NCBI GenBank assembly: GCA_023935145.1
Contig: CM043700.1
Location: 139,961,328 to 140,025,327 of the forward strand
Reading direction: 5' to 3'
DNA: 64,000 nt
Source: Bretschneidera sinensis
Taxonomy: Eukaryota; Streptophyta; Magnoliopsida; Brassicales; Akaniaceae
Made by a program: the position numbers and the translations under genes. The notes below the pieces were generated by a model, which made no database searches, was not told the DNA's origin, and was given only the letters and a program-made list of their open reading frames with translations. Below, in pieces: positions 11,698 to 24,435 of the stretch (within the stretch, counting starts at the first letter, position 1; every line of letters starts with the position of its first letter).

Positions 11698-14600
11698 ATG
11701 CCGGAGGAGGAATTGGTTGATATAAAGTTCAGGTTGTACGATGGGTCGGATATCGGTCCGTTCCGATACTCATCGGCATCGACGGTTGACATACTTAAGC
11801 AGAGGGTTGTTTCTGATTGGCCCAAAGGTCAGTTTAGGTCACCCGCCTGTGTTATTGGTTGCATTTATTTATTTTTTTAATTCCTTGAATTGGAATTCCG
11901 ATTGATTTGTGTGTTGTAGTTTTTTTATTTAATTTCTTTTGAGGATGCGAATTTACTGTCATTTAGTTTCTCAATCTGAAATGCCGAATCCGGATAAGCA
12001 AGCCTTTTGTTTATTTAAAGTAATTAAGCTGAAAATTATGGAACTTGCAAATAATATTATTTTTGTCCTTTTCTTAGGACATTTACATTACTAAAATTGA
12101 AAATTGCAGTTATTTTTGGAGTTTTAGGGGCACATTCCTAAAATTGGCAAGCTAGTTTAATTTTAATAAAGTCTATTTTCTTTGATCTATCATTCTTTCT
12201 CCAATTTGAAGAGGGTGATCCAATCCAATTCTAATTGTAGCTGGTGATATCATGGTATTATTTAATTCATAGCATTAGACATACTATATTCACGTTCAAT
12301 TGTGGCTTTATATCGGGTTTTGTGGTCGTTCTTGTCAACTAGGTTATTTCCATCATTATAGATCAAACTGTCTGCTTTACTTGTTTAAGAGGAAGAAAGA
12401 TAGAGATTTTATTACGTAGGTGCTTTGTTTTGTTAAGAAAGTTGAAGCTATTTAAATTTGATCTCTTGTTAAACAATGTCTCCATCTGTATATAACCTTT
12501 TTGAATATTTATGTGTGATGTGAAAGTACAGTAAATAGCAATTGATTGAAGCATTATATTGTGACCTTGCTAAATGCTCATTTTATTCTATTCCTTTCTT
12601 AGGCAAGACAATTATTCCAAAGGGGGTGAATGAAGTCAAACTGATAACCTCTGGTAAGATTTTGGAGAATAGCAAGACTGTTGGTCAGTGTAAAATACCT
12701 TTTGGTGAGATTGGAGGGGAAGTGATCATAATGCATGTTGTTGTACAGCCATCTCTAGCAAAAACTAAAACAGGTATTTTCCATCTTTATCTTAATGAAG
12801 AATTCTTCTGTCCATATAAAGAGGGTTTTTTTCTCTCTCCTTCCTTTTCTTGATGGCTTTGAGGCTTAGTTTCATGGCTATTTATGGACCTTTATGATGT
12901 TATGGAAGATGTTATTGTGATACCTGGTTTCTAGATGGATATTTCATACCATTTTTCTGATGAGTAGATTGTGGTAACCCTGTTTTTAGGTGGAGGTTTC
13001 ATATTAATATTTGGGTACTGTAAGATTTTAGAACCCCTCTTAATATTTTCAGTTGTACTCCAGTCAGGAAAACATGTAAGAAAGAACCTCCACCTAACTT
13101 TATCAGAGAAAAGAATGTATCATAACAAGTGATCAGTTTGTCTAAACCTACCAGAGGATAGCTTTCTCTTTTTCTTTCTTTGATGCCAATAGAGTCTCCT
13201 CTCCTTGTGTCTCCCCATATTTATCCCAAAAGATTGTTCATTGTAATCAGGGGCGGAGCCCGGAATTTCTCCTTAGGGAGCCAAACAGTACTAAGAGAAA
13301 CACGTTGAATTTCATCTCGTTGTTTCAGGGAATTCTTATAATTTAGGGCATAAATCCTTTTTGAGGTTGAATTCTTAGATGTTTACAAGGACAATGCTCA
13401 TCAGGACCAAGATTAGAAGTTGAAGTTGAATTCAGAGCCAGTATTGTTAATGCCAGAGCAACAATTTATGAATTGACAAAGTCACCCTTGACTGAAAAAC
13501 ATATTCTCACCTTGTCCTCTTTCCATCTTCTTTTATTACAAGAAGTCTTCCCAGCTACAAAGCTAACCCGAAAATTAATTACTTTCAGGTCATCAGTAGT
13601 ACAGAGTACTAAACTTATTTTTTATGGTTTTTTTTTTTGATTTCCTTCTCTTTTCAATTATTCTTCTTCTTTCTTTTTACCAAAATTTCATTGACCTAGT
13701 CTGGTTTTTAATTAGAAAGAAAGAAGCCTCAACAAAGACTTGCCTCATAACAACACGACATTCAAAACTAGAACAATGAGCACTCTATGACCCATCAGAT
13801 GCTAATTATGACATTGATGAAAACACAAACCCATATGCGATGGACCACTTCAGGATGCATGAGTTCAAGATACAGAGGTGCGCCAGGAGCCGGAGCCACG
13901 ACTGGGCCGACTGCTCTTTTGCTTACTTAGGTGAGAAGGCTCGCTGGAGAGACCCTCACTGATAATCACTATTCCAGTACTGTGTGCTCCGAGTTCCGGT
14001 GTGGTGGTTGTTGCAGCCGAGGCAACGATTGCGAGTTTGCACATGGGGTGTTTGAGTGTTGGCTTCATCCATCTCGCTATAGAACAAAGGCTTGGAAAGA
14101 CGGCGAGGACTGCTAGCGTAAGGTCTGCTTCTTTGCTCACTCTCCTCGCCAGTTGAGGATCTTCACCCATTTCGGGTTCTAATTTATCTTCTTCTAGTTC
14201 CTTTGTGCTACGATTGAAGAAAGTTCTCTACTTTATGTGATGCTACAGCCACCGCACACCATCCAAATCATTCAACTTTCTAACCAAAGTCAGATTTAAT
14301 ACATTCATCTTGAAATCTCAAGAAAAAAATCTAACAATATCTCTTCATCTTATAATAGGTTTACTTTATGCGACACTATAGCCACCGCACACCACCATCA
14401 TCCAAATTATTCAACGTTCTAACCAAAATCAGATTATACTAGCAAGCTGTTTTAAATTTGCTTAAATCTGACCCCAAACAACGCCATAATAGTTTCTTAG
14501 TTTCTAATTGCTCCTTCTCTAGAGCACTGATTGTGCCACTGAATGAGTCTAGTGGCAGTGCTTCATTAGACAATAACATTATGTGGCATGTAAGGACATT

Positions 14601-14747
14601 GATTTAGTTGTTGCATTCATCTTGTAATTTCTTTAGAGGCTTGTTGCTGGAAGCTTCATATTTTGAAATGCATTCTGGTTTGTCTAAACAGAAAAGAAGA
14701 TTGATAATTCACCCAAGAAAATTGTCTGCTCGTGTTCCATTTTATGA
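11698..14747 (+). CDS. MUB: membrane-anchored ubiquitin-fold protein (MUB), 3 exons, 118 aa
   Basis: A ubiquitin-fold protein held on the plasma membrane by a lipid; family members bind group VI E2 enzymes. Exons are 11698-11827, 12603-12773 and 14692-14747 (stop TGA), all GT-AG, both introns in phase 1. The start [20 protein letters not shown] is typical of the family. It continues through a beta-grasp domain ([31 protein letters not shown]). The protein ends CSIL, a CaaX box whose final Leu favours geranylgeranylation; Cys115 is the expected lipid site. Another Cys two residues upstream could be palmitoylated. Length matches the usual 115-120. An upstream in-frame GTG was ignored in favour of the first ATG. 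Intron 2 (1.9 kb) hosts a zinc-finger pseudogene. Which MUB paralogue this is cannot be settled by eye. Confidence 0.95.
13781..14170 (+). pseudogene. broken copy of a plant CCCH tandem zinc-finger (RR-TZF) gene inside MUB intron 2
   Basis: The first part reads in frame as [21 protein letters not shown] and ends at a stop near 13951. A +1 shift then gives [20 protein letters not shown] followed by [18 protein letters not shown] and KDGEDC. A second stop (TAG at 14113-14115) follows, and the frame resumes as [14 protein letters not shown]. This is the plant RR-TZF core. The first finger (CX8CX5CX3H) is intact, but the second has Trp where the first Cys is expected. With two stops and a frame change it cannot make the protein. 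It has the same strand as MUB and would be spliced out. Functional RR-TZF genes are usually intronless, so retrocopy and DNA-level duplication cannot be told apart. Confidence 0.88.
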
Positions 14748-15344
14748 AGGCTAATATGAAGAGTTTCACTCTGGTACCAATTCTTCTGGGCAGAAACAAT
14801 TCCCATCCTGTGTAGTGCGAGCATTCACGCATCGAAAGTGCTTGCTGGACAGGTGTTGATGATGTGTTTTATGTATGTATTTTTTTAATATTTCTTGGAT
14901 GTTTGTAACAGAAATGGAAGTTGTATAGACTACTCCCTGTAAAGAGCACATCTGCAATGAAATTTCTAAGAGAAACGCTTGTGTTTTAATGATTGGATAC
15001 TTGTGTTATTCATGGTTGGATTTATCTATCAATCCTGCTATACGGCCTAATAGAGTAATTGACCACGTGCCAGTGATGTTGGGTCATAATGACTCATACT
15101 TCATCTCATCTGGTACTGAAAACAATAATGTGTAAATTCTCCGATGGGTAGTATCAGTTGGGGTTAGAAACAAGCTTAAATAGCAAATGATACAATAAAA
15201 ATCTACTAAGATACAAAATGTTGGATAACAGTGGCCCACAGTGAAGAAATGACTACAAAAAAACTGGCAACTCACATCGTGCGACCAAAAAGAGAAATAA
15301 AAAGGCCAGGAGAAGAAATACAATGGAGATAGAGGATAGACAAT

Positions 15345-16907
15345 CTAAATCTGCCTGAGGACCTTCTCAGCTGCTGCAATTGTCTGTCGGATATCTTCAG
15401 AAGTATGTGCCAAGCTCGTAAAGCCAGCCTCAAATTGTGAAGGTGCAAGGTATACACCTTCTTTCAACATTCCCTGATAAAACCTTGCAAACTTTGCAGC
15501 GTCACTCTTCTTTGCATCGTCAAAATTGTAAACAGGCCCCTCTGTGAAGAAAAATCCAAACATCCCGTTTATATACCCTCCACAAATTGCATGCCCAGCC
15601 TTCTTCCCGGCATCTAAAATACCCTGAATAAGTTCACCCGTGATCTTATTTAAGTATTCATAGGTTCCTGGCTCTTTCAACCGCCTGAGAGTGTGTATCC
15701 CGGCAGTCATTGCCAATGGGTTCCCACTCAAGGTTCCAGCTTGGTACATTGGTCCTGCTGGTGCTACCATCTCCATAATATCCCTCCTTCCACCATATGC
15801 ACCAACCGGCAGACCACCGCCAATGATCTTTCCCAGAGTTGTTAAATCAGGCGTTATGCCAAAGTATTCCTGAGCTCCACCATAAGACAAACGGAATCCA
15901 GTCATGACTTCATCAAAGATGAAGAGAGCACCATCTTCTTTGGTGAGCCTGCGTATGGTGTTAAGGAATTCAGGTTTAGGAGCAATGAAGCCAGAGTTAC
16001 CAACAACAGGTTCAAGGATAACTGCACAGATCTCTCCTTTATGAGCCTCAAAGAGCTTTTCCACAGCAGAAATATCATTGTAGGGGGCTGTCAGAGTATC
16101 AGAGGTAGCTGCTTTAGTAACACCAGGTGAGTCGGGTAGCCCTAAGGTGGCAACACCACTACCTGCCTTGACAAGGAATGGATCAGCATGTCCATGGTAA
16201 CAACCCTCAAATTTGATGACCTTCGGTCGGCTAGTGAAGGCACGGGCCAGGCGGAGCACACCCATGCATGCTTCTGTACCTGAGTTTACAAACCGAACCA
16301 TTTCAATGCTTGGAACAGCTGATATCACCATCTCGGCCAGAACATTCTCTAGGAGACAAGGAGCACCAAAGCTGGTTCCTTTCTTCATCGTTTCAGCCAG
16401 GGCTGCAAGAACCTGCATGTAAATGTCAGTTCAGAGTTGATTCGGGTATGAAATAATAGCCCAGAACATGAATCAATGCCAACATCTAATAGACTTCTAT
16501 AACAAATCAAAAACTAGTGTTAATCAGCCATACGTGCAGTCTTATTTAGTAAATTGGCTATGAAAATTCTGGCAAACATAATCAGCACTCTTCATCTCCT
16601 TATTAAGATGATGCCTCCTTTCTAGTAAAAAGTTTTAAGGATATGTTTGGATTGAGAAAGAGGAGAAGAATACTCCTCCAAACAAAAAGTACATATACCC
16701 CTTCATTTCCTCTCATTCCTAGATCCAAACAAGCGGTAAAGGAAATGAAAATGGAGATTTCTAAATCATTTTCCAGAACAAGGTAGCATCATCCAAGAAA
16801 AAAATTACAAATAAAGTATCAGCAGAATAACAAATTTCTTGCAGTAAGCAAAGAAATGAAATTAGAAGCACAACTAGTAAAACATGATATGTCCCAAGAG
16901 AGCAAGG

Positions 16908-16981
<74 letters not shown>

Positions 16982-18000
16982 GAGTAGAAAAGAAACCGGT
17001 CAGAATTCTTGGCATATCAAAATTTCAAATAGGAGAACAAAGTCTAAAGATATCGAAATGCTCATCTACATAATGCAGGAGAAAGAAATGAACCTCATCA
17101 TCTGCATGACCAATTATGGCCGGTCCCCAAGAGCCAACATAGTCAATGTACTCATTGCCATCAATGTCCCACATGTGAGAGCCCTTCACAGAATCCATCA
17201 CAATGGGCTGTCCACCAACAGATTTGAAGGCACGAACAGGGGAGTTTACACCTCCGGGCATCAAATTCTACACAAAATCTTCCGTTACTTTATGATCGAA
17301 GAAACAAAATTTTGCAATTCAATTGCACAAGAACACAAAAACCCACATTTTATGGACAATCTGAATTTCGCAGCCATTTGTCACATCACCGTACAAAATT
17401 AGTGCACTGGCATGAGAGCTAATATAACAATCTGAGCAATTGAATTATAGTTAAAGGCTCCAATTGAAGAATAGAATATACAGAATAAAGAAACTGTATT
17501 TATAAGTAAAACGCCCATTACTCGATCTCAACCATCCTAAATTTTCTCAGCGATTATTCTTCTAAATTCAAATTACACTACTAGTCAAATAATATCGAAT
17601 TCTTAACAGAATTTATTTTTCTTATGACCAACCCCTATCATTTATTCAATCTACGAGTTTGTGAAAATTTTATGAGATCCAACCACTCCATATAAATTCA
17701 CCATCACAAATCAACATAATTTATCAATATACCTTTTTCATGATTAAAATCATCAAGTACAAAGCAACATGAACTCGAATTTGAAAAGATAAAAGCAGAA
17801 GGGCCAAACTGTAATAATACCTTGGCGGCATTGAAAGCTTCTTCGGATTTTTGAAGAGTGAAATTCTTCTTCTTCTCTTCAATTGAAATAGACATTTTCA
17901 CACAACAAACAGAGGATCTTGAAGAAGAAGCTTTCTGTGAAATCCTTTTCGAACATGAAAGCCCTGACACAACTCCTACCCCAGTAATTGTAGCAGCCAT
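15345..18000 (-). CDS. GSA: glutamate-1-semialdehyde 2,1-aminomutase, chloroplastic, 3 exons, 473 aa
   Basis: Converts glutamate-1-semialdehyde to 5-aminolevulinate, the PLP-dependent step that commits carbon to chlorophyll and haem in the plastid stroma. Exons (minus) are 18000-17821, 17267-17094 and 16412-15345 (stop TAG), both introns in phase 0. Residues 1 to about 35 are Ser/Arg-rich with few acidic residues, fitting a transit peptide. Exon 2 has [19 protein letters not shown] and exon 3 the class-III aminotransferase fold. PLP-related motifs are [23 protein letters not shown], and [13 protein letters not shown], whose Lys (about residue 313) should form the Schiff base. Total length equals that of known plant enzymes and no catalytic residue is missing. 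Intron 2 carries a small MITE and a GA repeat. The gene is convergent with MUB, with about 600 bp between the stops. Confidence 0.97.
16639..16736. mobile_element. 98-bp Tourist-like mini-MITE in GSA intron 2
   Basis: The left end reads GGATATGTTTGGATTGAGAA and the right end, reverse-complemented, CCGCTTGTTTGGATCTAGGA. Both share TGTTTGGAT. A TAA trinucleotide flanks each side (16636-16638 and 16737-16739), as expected for PIF/Harbinger-type insertion. The interior is too short to encode anything. Confidence 0.6.
16912..16977. repeat. (GA)n microsatellite in GSA intron 2
   Basis: About 33 uninterrupted GA units lie within the intron between exons 2 and 3. The apparent long plus-strand reading frame across it is an artefact of the repeat. 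Confidence 0.97.
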
Positions 18001-18130
18001 TTTTGCCTCTCTCTCTATCTATCTATCTCTCTGTTTCTTGTGCTATGCTCTGCTACCTTTTGAGTCGAAAAGATAAGGGAAGGAACTGTACATCCACCTA
18101 CTTTTGGACTCGGGGTTTATATATATAATA
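18001..18130 (-). promoter_or_regulatory. GSA 5' UTR and probable TATA box
   Basis: Directly upstream of the GSA ATG is a purine-rich transcript-sense leader (CT/TATC repeats on the plus strand, 18006-18035). A TATATATAAA-type box lies at about 18117-18128 on the minus strand, about 120 bp before the ATG. A start site near 18090 would fit but is inferred. Confidence 0.5.
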
Positions 18131-21100
18131 AGGGCATAAAGATGTGTTTGGATTGGTCTGCTCAAAAGTCAACATGGGCTTGTTAGGCTTGGGTCAAAAG
18201 ACAACTCATATTGGGCTTGATTTGCGAGCCCAACAAGATCTTATGTTTTTTACTCTCCGCGAAAGATAGTAAACCAAAATAAAACAAACTCTGTTACGTC
18301 TGATTTTTCAGCTAGTTACTGTTGCATCTCAACATTTTAAAAGTTCACGAAAATCATGGTAATTGTCGTTGGAACTTTATGTATGAGTTAATTTTTTAAT
18401 TAAATTAGAAAAAACGTGCAATGTTATATTATCGTTTAACTTTATTTTGTAAAATTTTTTAGTGTTTGCATGCATTTGTAATTTTATATGAAAGTTTGAG
18501 GGTCGGGATATAATTGTATTTGTGACAAAATATCAAGGATGTAAGTATAATTTTCCATATAAAAAATATGCAATTATAAGTTACACTAAATTATAATAGT
18601 GTTTTTGTAATTTTTCCATCAAATACCGTACAATTCTACTTATATAGTATCTTCAACTAAAAAAAATAGATTTCAGTATCTCAATAGTAAATTTTTAAAC
18701 TACTTAAAATAAAAACTATTATATTTAGAAACTGATTTAAGCATGTTTAAATCAATAAATTTCACATTAAACTAATTTAAATATGTTTTAATCAAGTCTC
18801 AAACATCGTCAACTTATAACCTACTCCTATTAGACAGTAAGAAAGAGTCCATGTAAGATTGATTATAGAAAACAAAAGATTTATCCTGTATATTAAATTG
18901 TAAAATTCAATTGAATTTTTATGTTTAAAATGATATATAATAATGTATTGTAAATGAATACTATAAAATTTATAAATTAATTTTGTTTTATACATACTAG
19001 TTTTCTCGTTATTATAAATGGAAAACTTTGTTATGGACATTTAGGGCATGTTTGGATAACAGTTTTTTGTTTTCAGTTTTCGGATACAGCTTTCGAAAAT
19101 GAAAACTTAAAACAGTTTTTTGACGTTTTTCTGAAGAAAATATGTTTGGACAACTATAACTCAAAAACTGTTTTCAAAACAGAAAACAGTTAAATGTTTG
19201 GATAATCTTATTTTGAAAATTGTTTTGATACACCTTGTAATTATTTTTAGTTTTGAGTTTAAGTTTAAAATCTATATTAATTTTATTTCTCATATTTACT
19301 AAGTACCTAAAAATAATTGATATTATTTTATTTTCAAAATTTTAATTTTTTTTATATACCATGGAGGACGAATGAAACAGATAAATGAGCACTGATTTAA
19401 GGTTATTTTTCGAAAATTATGTTAGAAAACATCAATTTTGAGTTTTCAGAAAACAATTTTTGAAAACTAATTTTTTAAAACTGTTTTAGAAAATTATTTT
19501 TAAAAACTATTTGTTAAATATAGAAAAGAGTTTTTGAAAACTTATTTTAATTTTTTTTTTAATAATTAAGGAGATTGTGTTTTTATAATAGAGTATTTCG
19601 CTTTTTCAAAAATTTTGTCAGGAACATTTAACATGAATTGTTTTGTCATCACATATGATTAAGGAACGTTTTTGTCGATTTTTAAATATCAGAGAGGTAA
19701 GTGAAACTAAACTCGAACCTCGTGAGGGTTTTTATAATTTTCCCTAAAAAATTGAAAACACGTGACCACCAATAAGAAAAGTCGGATTCAATCAGTCTCA
19801 ATATCCATACAAAATCTCGTATTTGGCTCCTTATTACTTAATATTTCTCAAGTTCACGTGCATTTTATGACAGCTTAATCAACAGTCATAAAATGTATCA
19901 TTGTTCCTGTTTCACGTGCATTTGGCTCCTTATTCCTGTATAGTTCATTCAGGCCGACTTAGTTTTTTAAGTAGTATATTTTGAATTTTGTTTTTTTTTT
20001 ATAAGTTTATAGTTTATTTTATTTACGTTTAAGATTTGATTTCCCTTCATTTATGAAAATTTTAATTGTTTTGATTTACGATAAAATCGTCTGCTCAACT
20101 CTTACGTGTAGTTTGAACGAGAAATTAGATCAATCATAGAATATAAATTTACAATGAAATGCGTTTGAAATTTTTGAATAATTAAAACCCTATGCCAAAA
20201 CCCTCTAAACAATTTGAGAATATAAAAGTTTGTAAAGAGTTTGATTCTCAAACTGATTTGTTTATGATTGTTAATAATCGTGTAAGCGATTTGTAACGTT
20301 ATTTGTTGAAAATTTTCTTACTTAATTATTCAAGATGGACACCATGTAAATGTTTAATAGAAAATTTTAAAACTAAGTTTGTGAATTAGAACATTTAGAA
20401 ACTCTGAGCATTCAATTGAGACAAATCATAACTTAAAAATATAAAATTGAATTTTCTCTTTCTTATGGGTCATAACTGTATAATAATCGATCAATCAAGG
20501 CATTTTAAGCACTTGCTCTTTTATCTTACTCAAAAGATACATTGAGGCTAATTAGGAGTCTCTCAAATTACACCAAAAAAAAAATGTTAATTTATAGACT
20601 TATAAATGAAAGATTTATTAGTTGGAATGATATTTAAATTTGGATTAATACAATTTTAAATTTTCAATGCATTTATATATATATATATTAAATCAGCATA
20701 AAAAAAGTATTTTAAAACGTTAATATTTAATTACTGAGTAAGTTGTCATTAGGAGGTTTTTTAACTAGTTCAGAGTCTTCAGACTAACAATAATTAAGCA
20801 TTAGCATACATTTAATGCATAATATATATTCAAACAAAACCATAGAAATGTTTTTGAAATTTTGCTAAAAACAAATTACAATATACACGAGAGTAGAGGT
20901 GGATTCATATCAAACCAAACTAAAGTTAAAAGATGTTCCAGTTCAGCTAAAAAGCTTAAAAAACTAATCGAGCCGTAAAGGTGGCTCAAGACCATGTCCC
21001 ATAAACTCTTCGATAAAATGCCTGAAAGAATCAGAGTTTTTTTTTTCTGACTAGTTTAGAATACTCGCTTGATGATTTGTTTAGTGTTCTTCTGAGAACT

Positions 21101-22123
21101 CAGAGTGTTTTAAATTCTATAGAGGATGAAGATGGACTGAACATGGAGGACTTTTGAATGCTAAACAACAACTCAGTTTGTGCCAAGTTTCGAAATTAGC
21201 CCAAACTTAATTTTCTAAGCTTAGCTCTGTTCGATTTTTAAACTTAAAATTTAAATTAATTTAACCTGAAAACTCATAACTAATGAAATTTTAATTATAA
21301 TTCTAAATATTATATTTAACATTAATATGTATTTATATATATAATATATATTAAAATTAAAATAATTAATTCAATTGACCGACAAACCTATTGCATTGTG
21401 TTCAACATTACTCAAACTCAATTTGATTGAGTATTCGAACCAAAATCATCTACTCACTCCACATAACTCGATTGCTCAGACGCATAATTCTTAAATAAGA
21501 CGGAGCAACTAACTAGAGAGTGGGCACGTAAGCCATCACAAACAAATTGTTACTATGAGCTAAAATGATAGTATCATATCCAAAGCAGCAGTAGTATAGT
21601 AGTTAGACAACCAAATCAACAGTATATGAAGCAAAATCATTCTCTTTTACATCAGCAATTAACAAACAAGCCCTCATGCATCAAGAACAAACAAAGTACA
21701 GAATAACAACGTTCCTCTAGTCACAGTTTCAAATTCTTGCATCTCCCAGTTATACAACTTCCATTTGGGTATAACTATATACAGTAGGTCATCCCCAAAA
21801 AAATTAGCCACCAGACTCACCACCACTTAGCCAAACCTCCACCCACAAAATGAAGATTTGTTCCATTCTTCAACTCCCTCAGCCCAGCAAACCAAAACTC
21901 ACAAAATTAATACCCTATAGGCTATACAGTATATAATACTCCCAATCGATCCATCGATCCCCTCCAAAAGTACTCAAACCAACAAAGACATAAAGCAAAA
22001 GCAAAACCAGTAAAGAACTAACACAAAATGTGTCTGGGTAATCAAGTATCTAAGTACCAAGTTCTGCCTTGAGAGCTTTATATCAATGTTGTCTTGTTAT
22101 CTGCGTGTTATCTTCTTTTATTA
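18131..22123. other. AT-rich intergenic DNA
   Basis: I see no gene. Reading frames are short and unlike any family I know. The region holds one eroded copy of the GGGCATGTTTGG element (listed separately) and, around 20880-21480, low-complexity DNA with scattered GAGCC/GCTTAG-type strings resembling the 3.2 kb repeat block. The last part, about 21600-22123, is probably the 3' UTR and downstream flank of the TPD1-like gene. Confidence 0.55.
19044..19560 (+). mobile_element. eroded PIF/Harbinger-like element, copy 1
   Basis: Starts GGGCATGTTTGGATAACAG directly after TTA (19041-19043). The first ~330 bp match the left part of the 44136 element and, inverted, the element at 54.5-55.0 kb, including a shared run around ATTTTATTTCTCATATTTAC. 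From 19434 to about 19510 it matches the right-end region of the 44136 element near 48.36 kb. The interior is missing and the right terminus is eroded, so it looks like a deletion derivative. The right boundary is approximate. Confidence 0.7.
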
Positions 22124-23856
22124 TTAAGAGCAGACTACTGAGGACACAGAAAGAGGGTAAAGATATGTATTGGCATACTGAAAGGAGAGAGTGCCACCGT
22201 TGACTAACGGCTTGCCATTGTTAACCAGACAGTCATTGTAGCGTAGGCGCTTAAAAATCTTTGGGTTGATGAGGTGAGAAGAACTGAACCAACCACAAGT
22301 GAGGTGGATCCCAGAGATGTCGCAGCCAGTGACACATGCGTTCATGATCTCAACAGTATAGGTGGGTATGCCACTAGGAAGGGGGGCTGTCGCTCCTTGG
22401 TTAATCACTATATCAGACTTAGTGCACCTCTCTCCCCTTATTCGGTCCGGTTGCTTCATTGACGTCTCTGAGTGAAAGCAAATGATGCAAAAAACAAAAA
22501 AAGTGAATTGGCAATAAATTCAGATGGTGAAAGGCCAAGTTTTAAACAACGGGTCCAATTTGCAGCTACTAAACAAGGCAATGTGAACACCAATTACCAA
22601 CCAATCAATTAGAGAAACGTCTACAGAGTACAGACAAAATACGCTTTTAGGAGGAGATTCACAGGAATGACTGGGCAAAATTGAACTTAAACCAAATTAA
22701 CCCAAAACCAAAATGCTAAAGCAAAGGCGGTATCATGCCCCTTTAGGCTTTAGCTTTTCATGTACTGTGTTTATCAACTTTTAACTCCTTTTTATCGAAA
22801 ATGAAAATTCAATTAAAGCATAGATCCAACTCAAAAGCACTTTTTCATTTTCTATGCATTTATGAAAAGGCCAAATTAGACGGCAAGCAGAACCAGGGTT
22901 GCTAATTTGCGCTCTCATGTACAGAGCGCACCAGTCACAAGGGCTAACAGGCTTCATGAGAAATAGTCCTAAAAAAGGTCAAAAAACTTGATGGGATATG
23001 AAGATCCCATCCAAAAGATACTCTATCAATAACAACACAGTAGTTATTATCTTCATGGGGCACACTTAACAAACGGTTCATGTTAGCATCAAGCATAACG
23101 AGAAGAACACAGACGTGCACCTCTGACACTAGAATCGTACGCATTTGAGACTAAGACAAATGATTTTGATCAACGCTGCAAAATTCCTCTTTGCAAGCAA
23201 ACAAAATGGGTCCCTTAAAACAGGTCCAAACATACCATAATAACACAGACTTTCGTAGAGATCATACTGCCATTTCATCTTCAAAATGAGAAACCCTTAA
23301 AATTTCCATAGAAATGGGTCACACATTTCTTACCACGATGAAGTAGCTTGCGATGGGGAGAAGAGAGTGTGTTGTTCCTTCCTTTAATACTCAGTAGGCT
23401 CGACCCCATTAAACCACTGCTTTTATCCTTACCTGCAACCAAAAAAGAAACAGAAATGAAAAAAAGGGTACTATTATAGGAGGAATAAAGAAACGCATAT
23501 AAGAGTGGTGGTACTCCAAACAAGCTGTTTTTTACAAAAAGGACAAAAACAGGTAGAGAACAAGAAGGAATAAAGAAAAACAAACATAAGACCCCTCATG
23601 TCCCTGAAAGAAACGCAATCCATAGAGAAAAGCAAAAGCGAGACCATCAAAATAAAGGAATCATTAAACTAATATGGAATGTTTGGGATCTGTAGAATCC
23701 ATATGAAAATATTATGTGTGTATATATATGTAAATGACTAAATGTACATTCCTATTATGCGTTATGCTTTCACGTACCAGAGAGGAAGGCAAGAGCGACA
23801 AATAGAACGCCGAGGAAAAACGAGGCTAGAAGAACCACAACGGATCTCCGATTCAT
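22124..23856 (-). CDS. TDL1: TPD1-like secreted cysteine-rich protein (TDL1 type), 3 exons, 173 aa
   Basis: A small secreted protein related to TAPETUM DETERMINANT1, the ligand of the EMS1 receptor kinase in anther cell fate. The role of TDL1-type members is less clear. Exons (minus) are 23856-23778, 23432-23334 and 22467-22124 (stop included), GT-AG, both introns in phase 1. Residues 1 to about 26 form a signal peptide (MNRRS then [20 protein letters not shown]). A variable basic linker with RKLLHR follows. The conserved C-terminal domain starts near [20 protein letters not shown] and includes [31 protein letters not shown] and FQYANTY. It has six cysteines, the last at SVVC. Length fits the family. 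The upstream 1.1 kb is rich in GA and TA repeats and probably contains the promoter and leader. Confidence 0.94.
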
Positions 23857-24383
23857 CGGTGAGAATATACCATGCAAAAACCTCAACAGATTCTCCACTT
23901 TCTACAGAGCTAAGTAAAAGCCCTAAAACTCGCAGATTCCCTTAACAAACCGAAAGTTTACTCGTCCGTTGACACTGTGACTCTGACTCGGTAAGATTAA
24001 CGCACCATGAAAATCGAGCTATAAGACTCTCTCTCACTCCCTCTCTTTCTCTCTCTCAGATGGAGTACTAAAGATCTGCATCAACGAAGGAGAAGAAGCG
24101 ATGATATGCGTACTTATATATACATCACATCAAGAGTAAAAAAAATATAATAATAATGAGAAAGAAAAACAACAGTTAGATCAGAACAAGCGGTTCAGAT
24201 TTGACTTGAAGAAAAAGAAGGTCTATAATCTGTAGGTTTCACGAGCTAAAAAGATTAAGATAAATATGGCCAAAACGACGGCGAATTGTACCAGGCCTAA
24301 ACAGCTTGTAGACAAAGCATAGAATAGAAAAATACCTCAGTGAAACACAGCTTCAAATCAAATCAAATCAAAACTGATACATA

Positions 24384-24391
<8 letters not shown>

Positions 24392-24432
<41 letters not shown>
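24392..24432. repeat. (TA)n microsatellite upstream of the TPD1-like gene
   Basis: About 20 TA units in a row, preceded by a short GT run. It lies about 540 bp upstream of the ATG of the minus-strand gene. Confidence 0.95.

Positions 24433-24435
<3 letters not shown>

Noticed and set aside
13248..13275. GGGGCGGAGCCCGG string in MUB intron 2 as a transposon end
   Set aside because: This string is common near plant repeat ends, but no matching second end was found, so no element is called.
16884..17402. 172-codon plus-strand frame with an Arg-Glu repeat
   Set aside because: It is produced by the (GA)n microsatellite and runs antisense across GSA exon 2.
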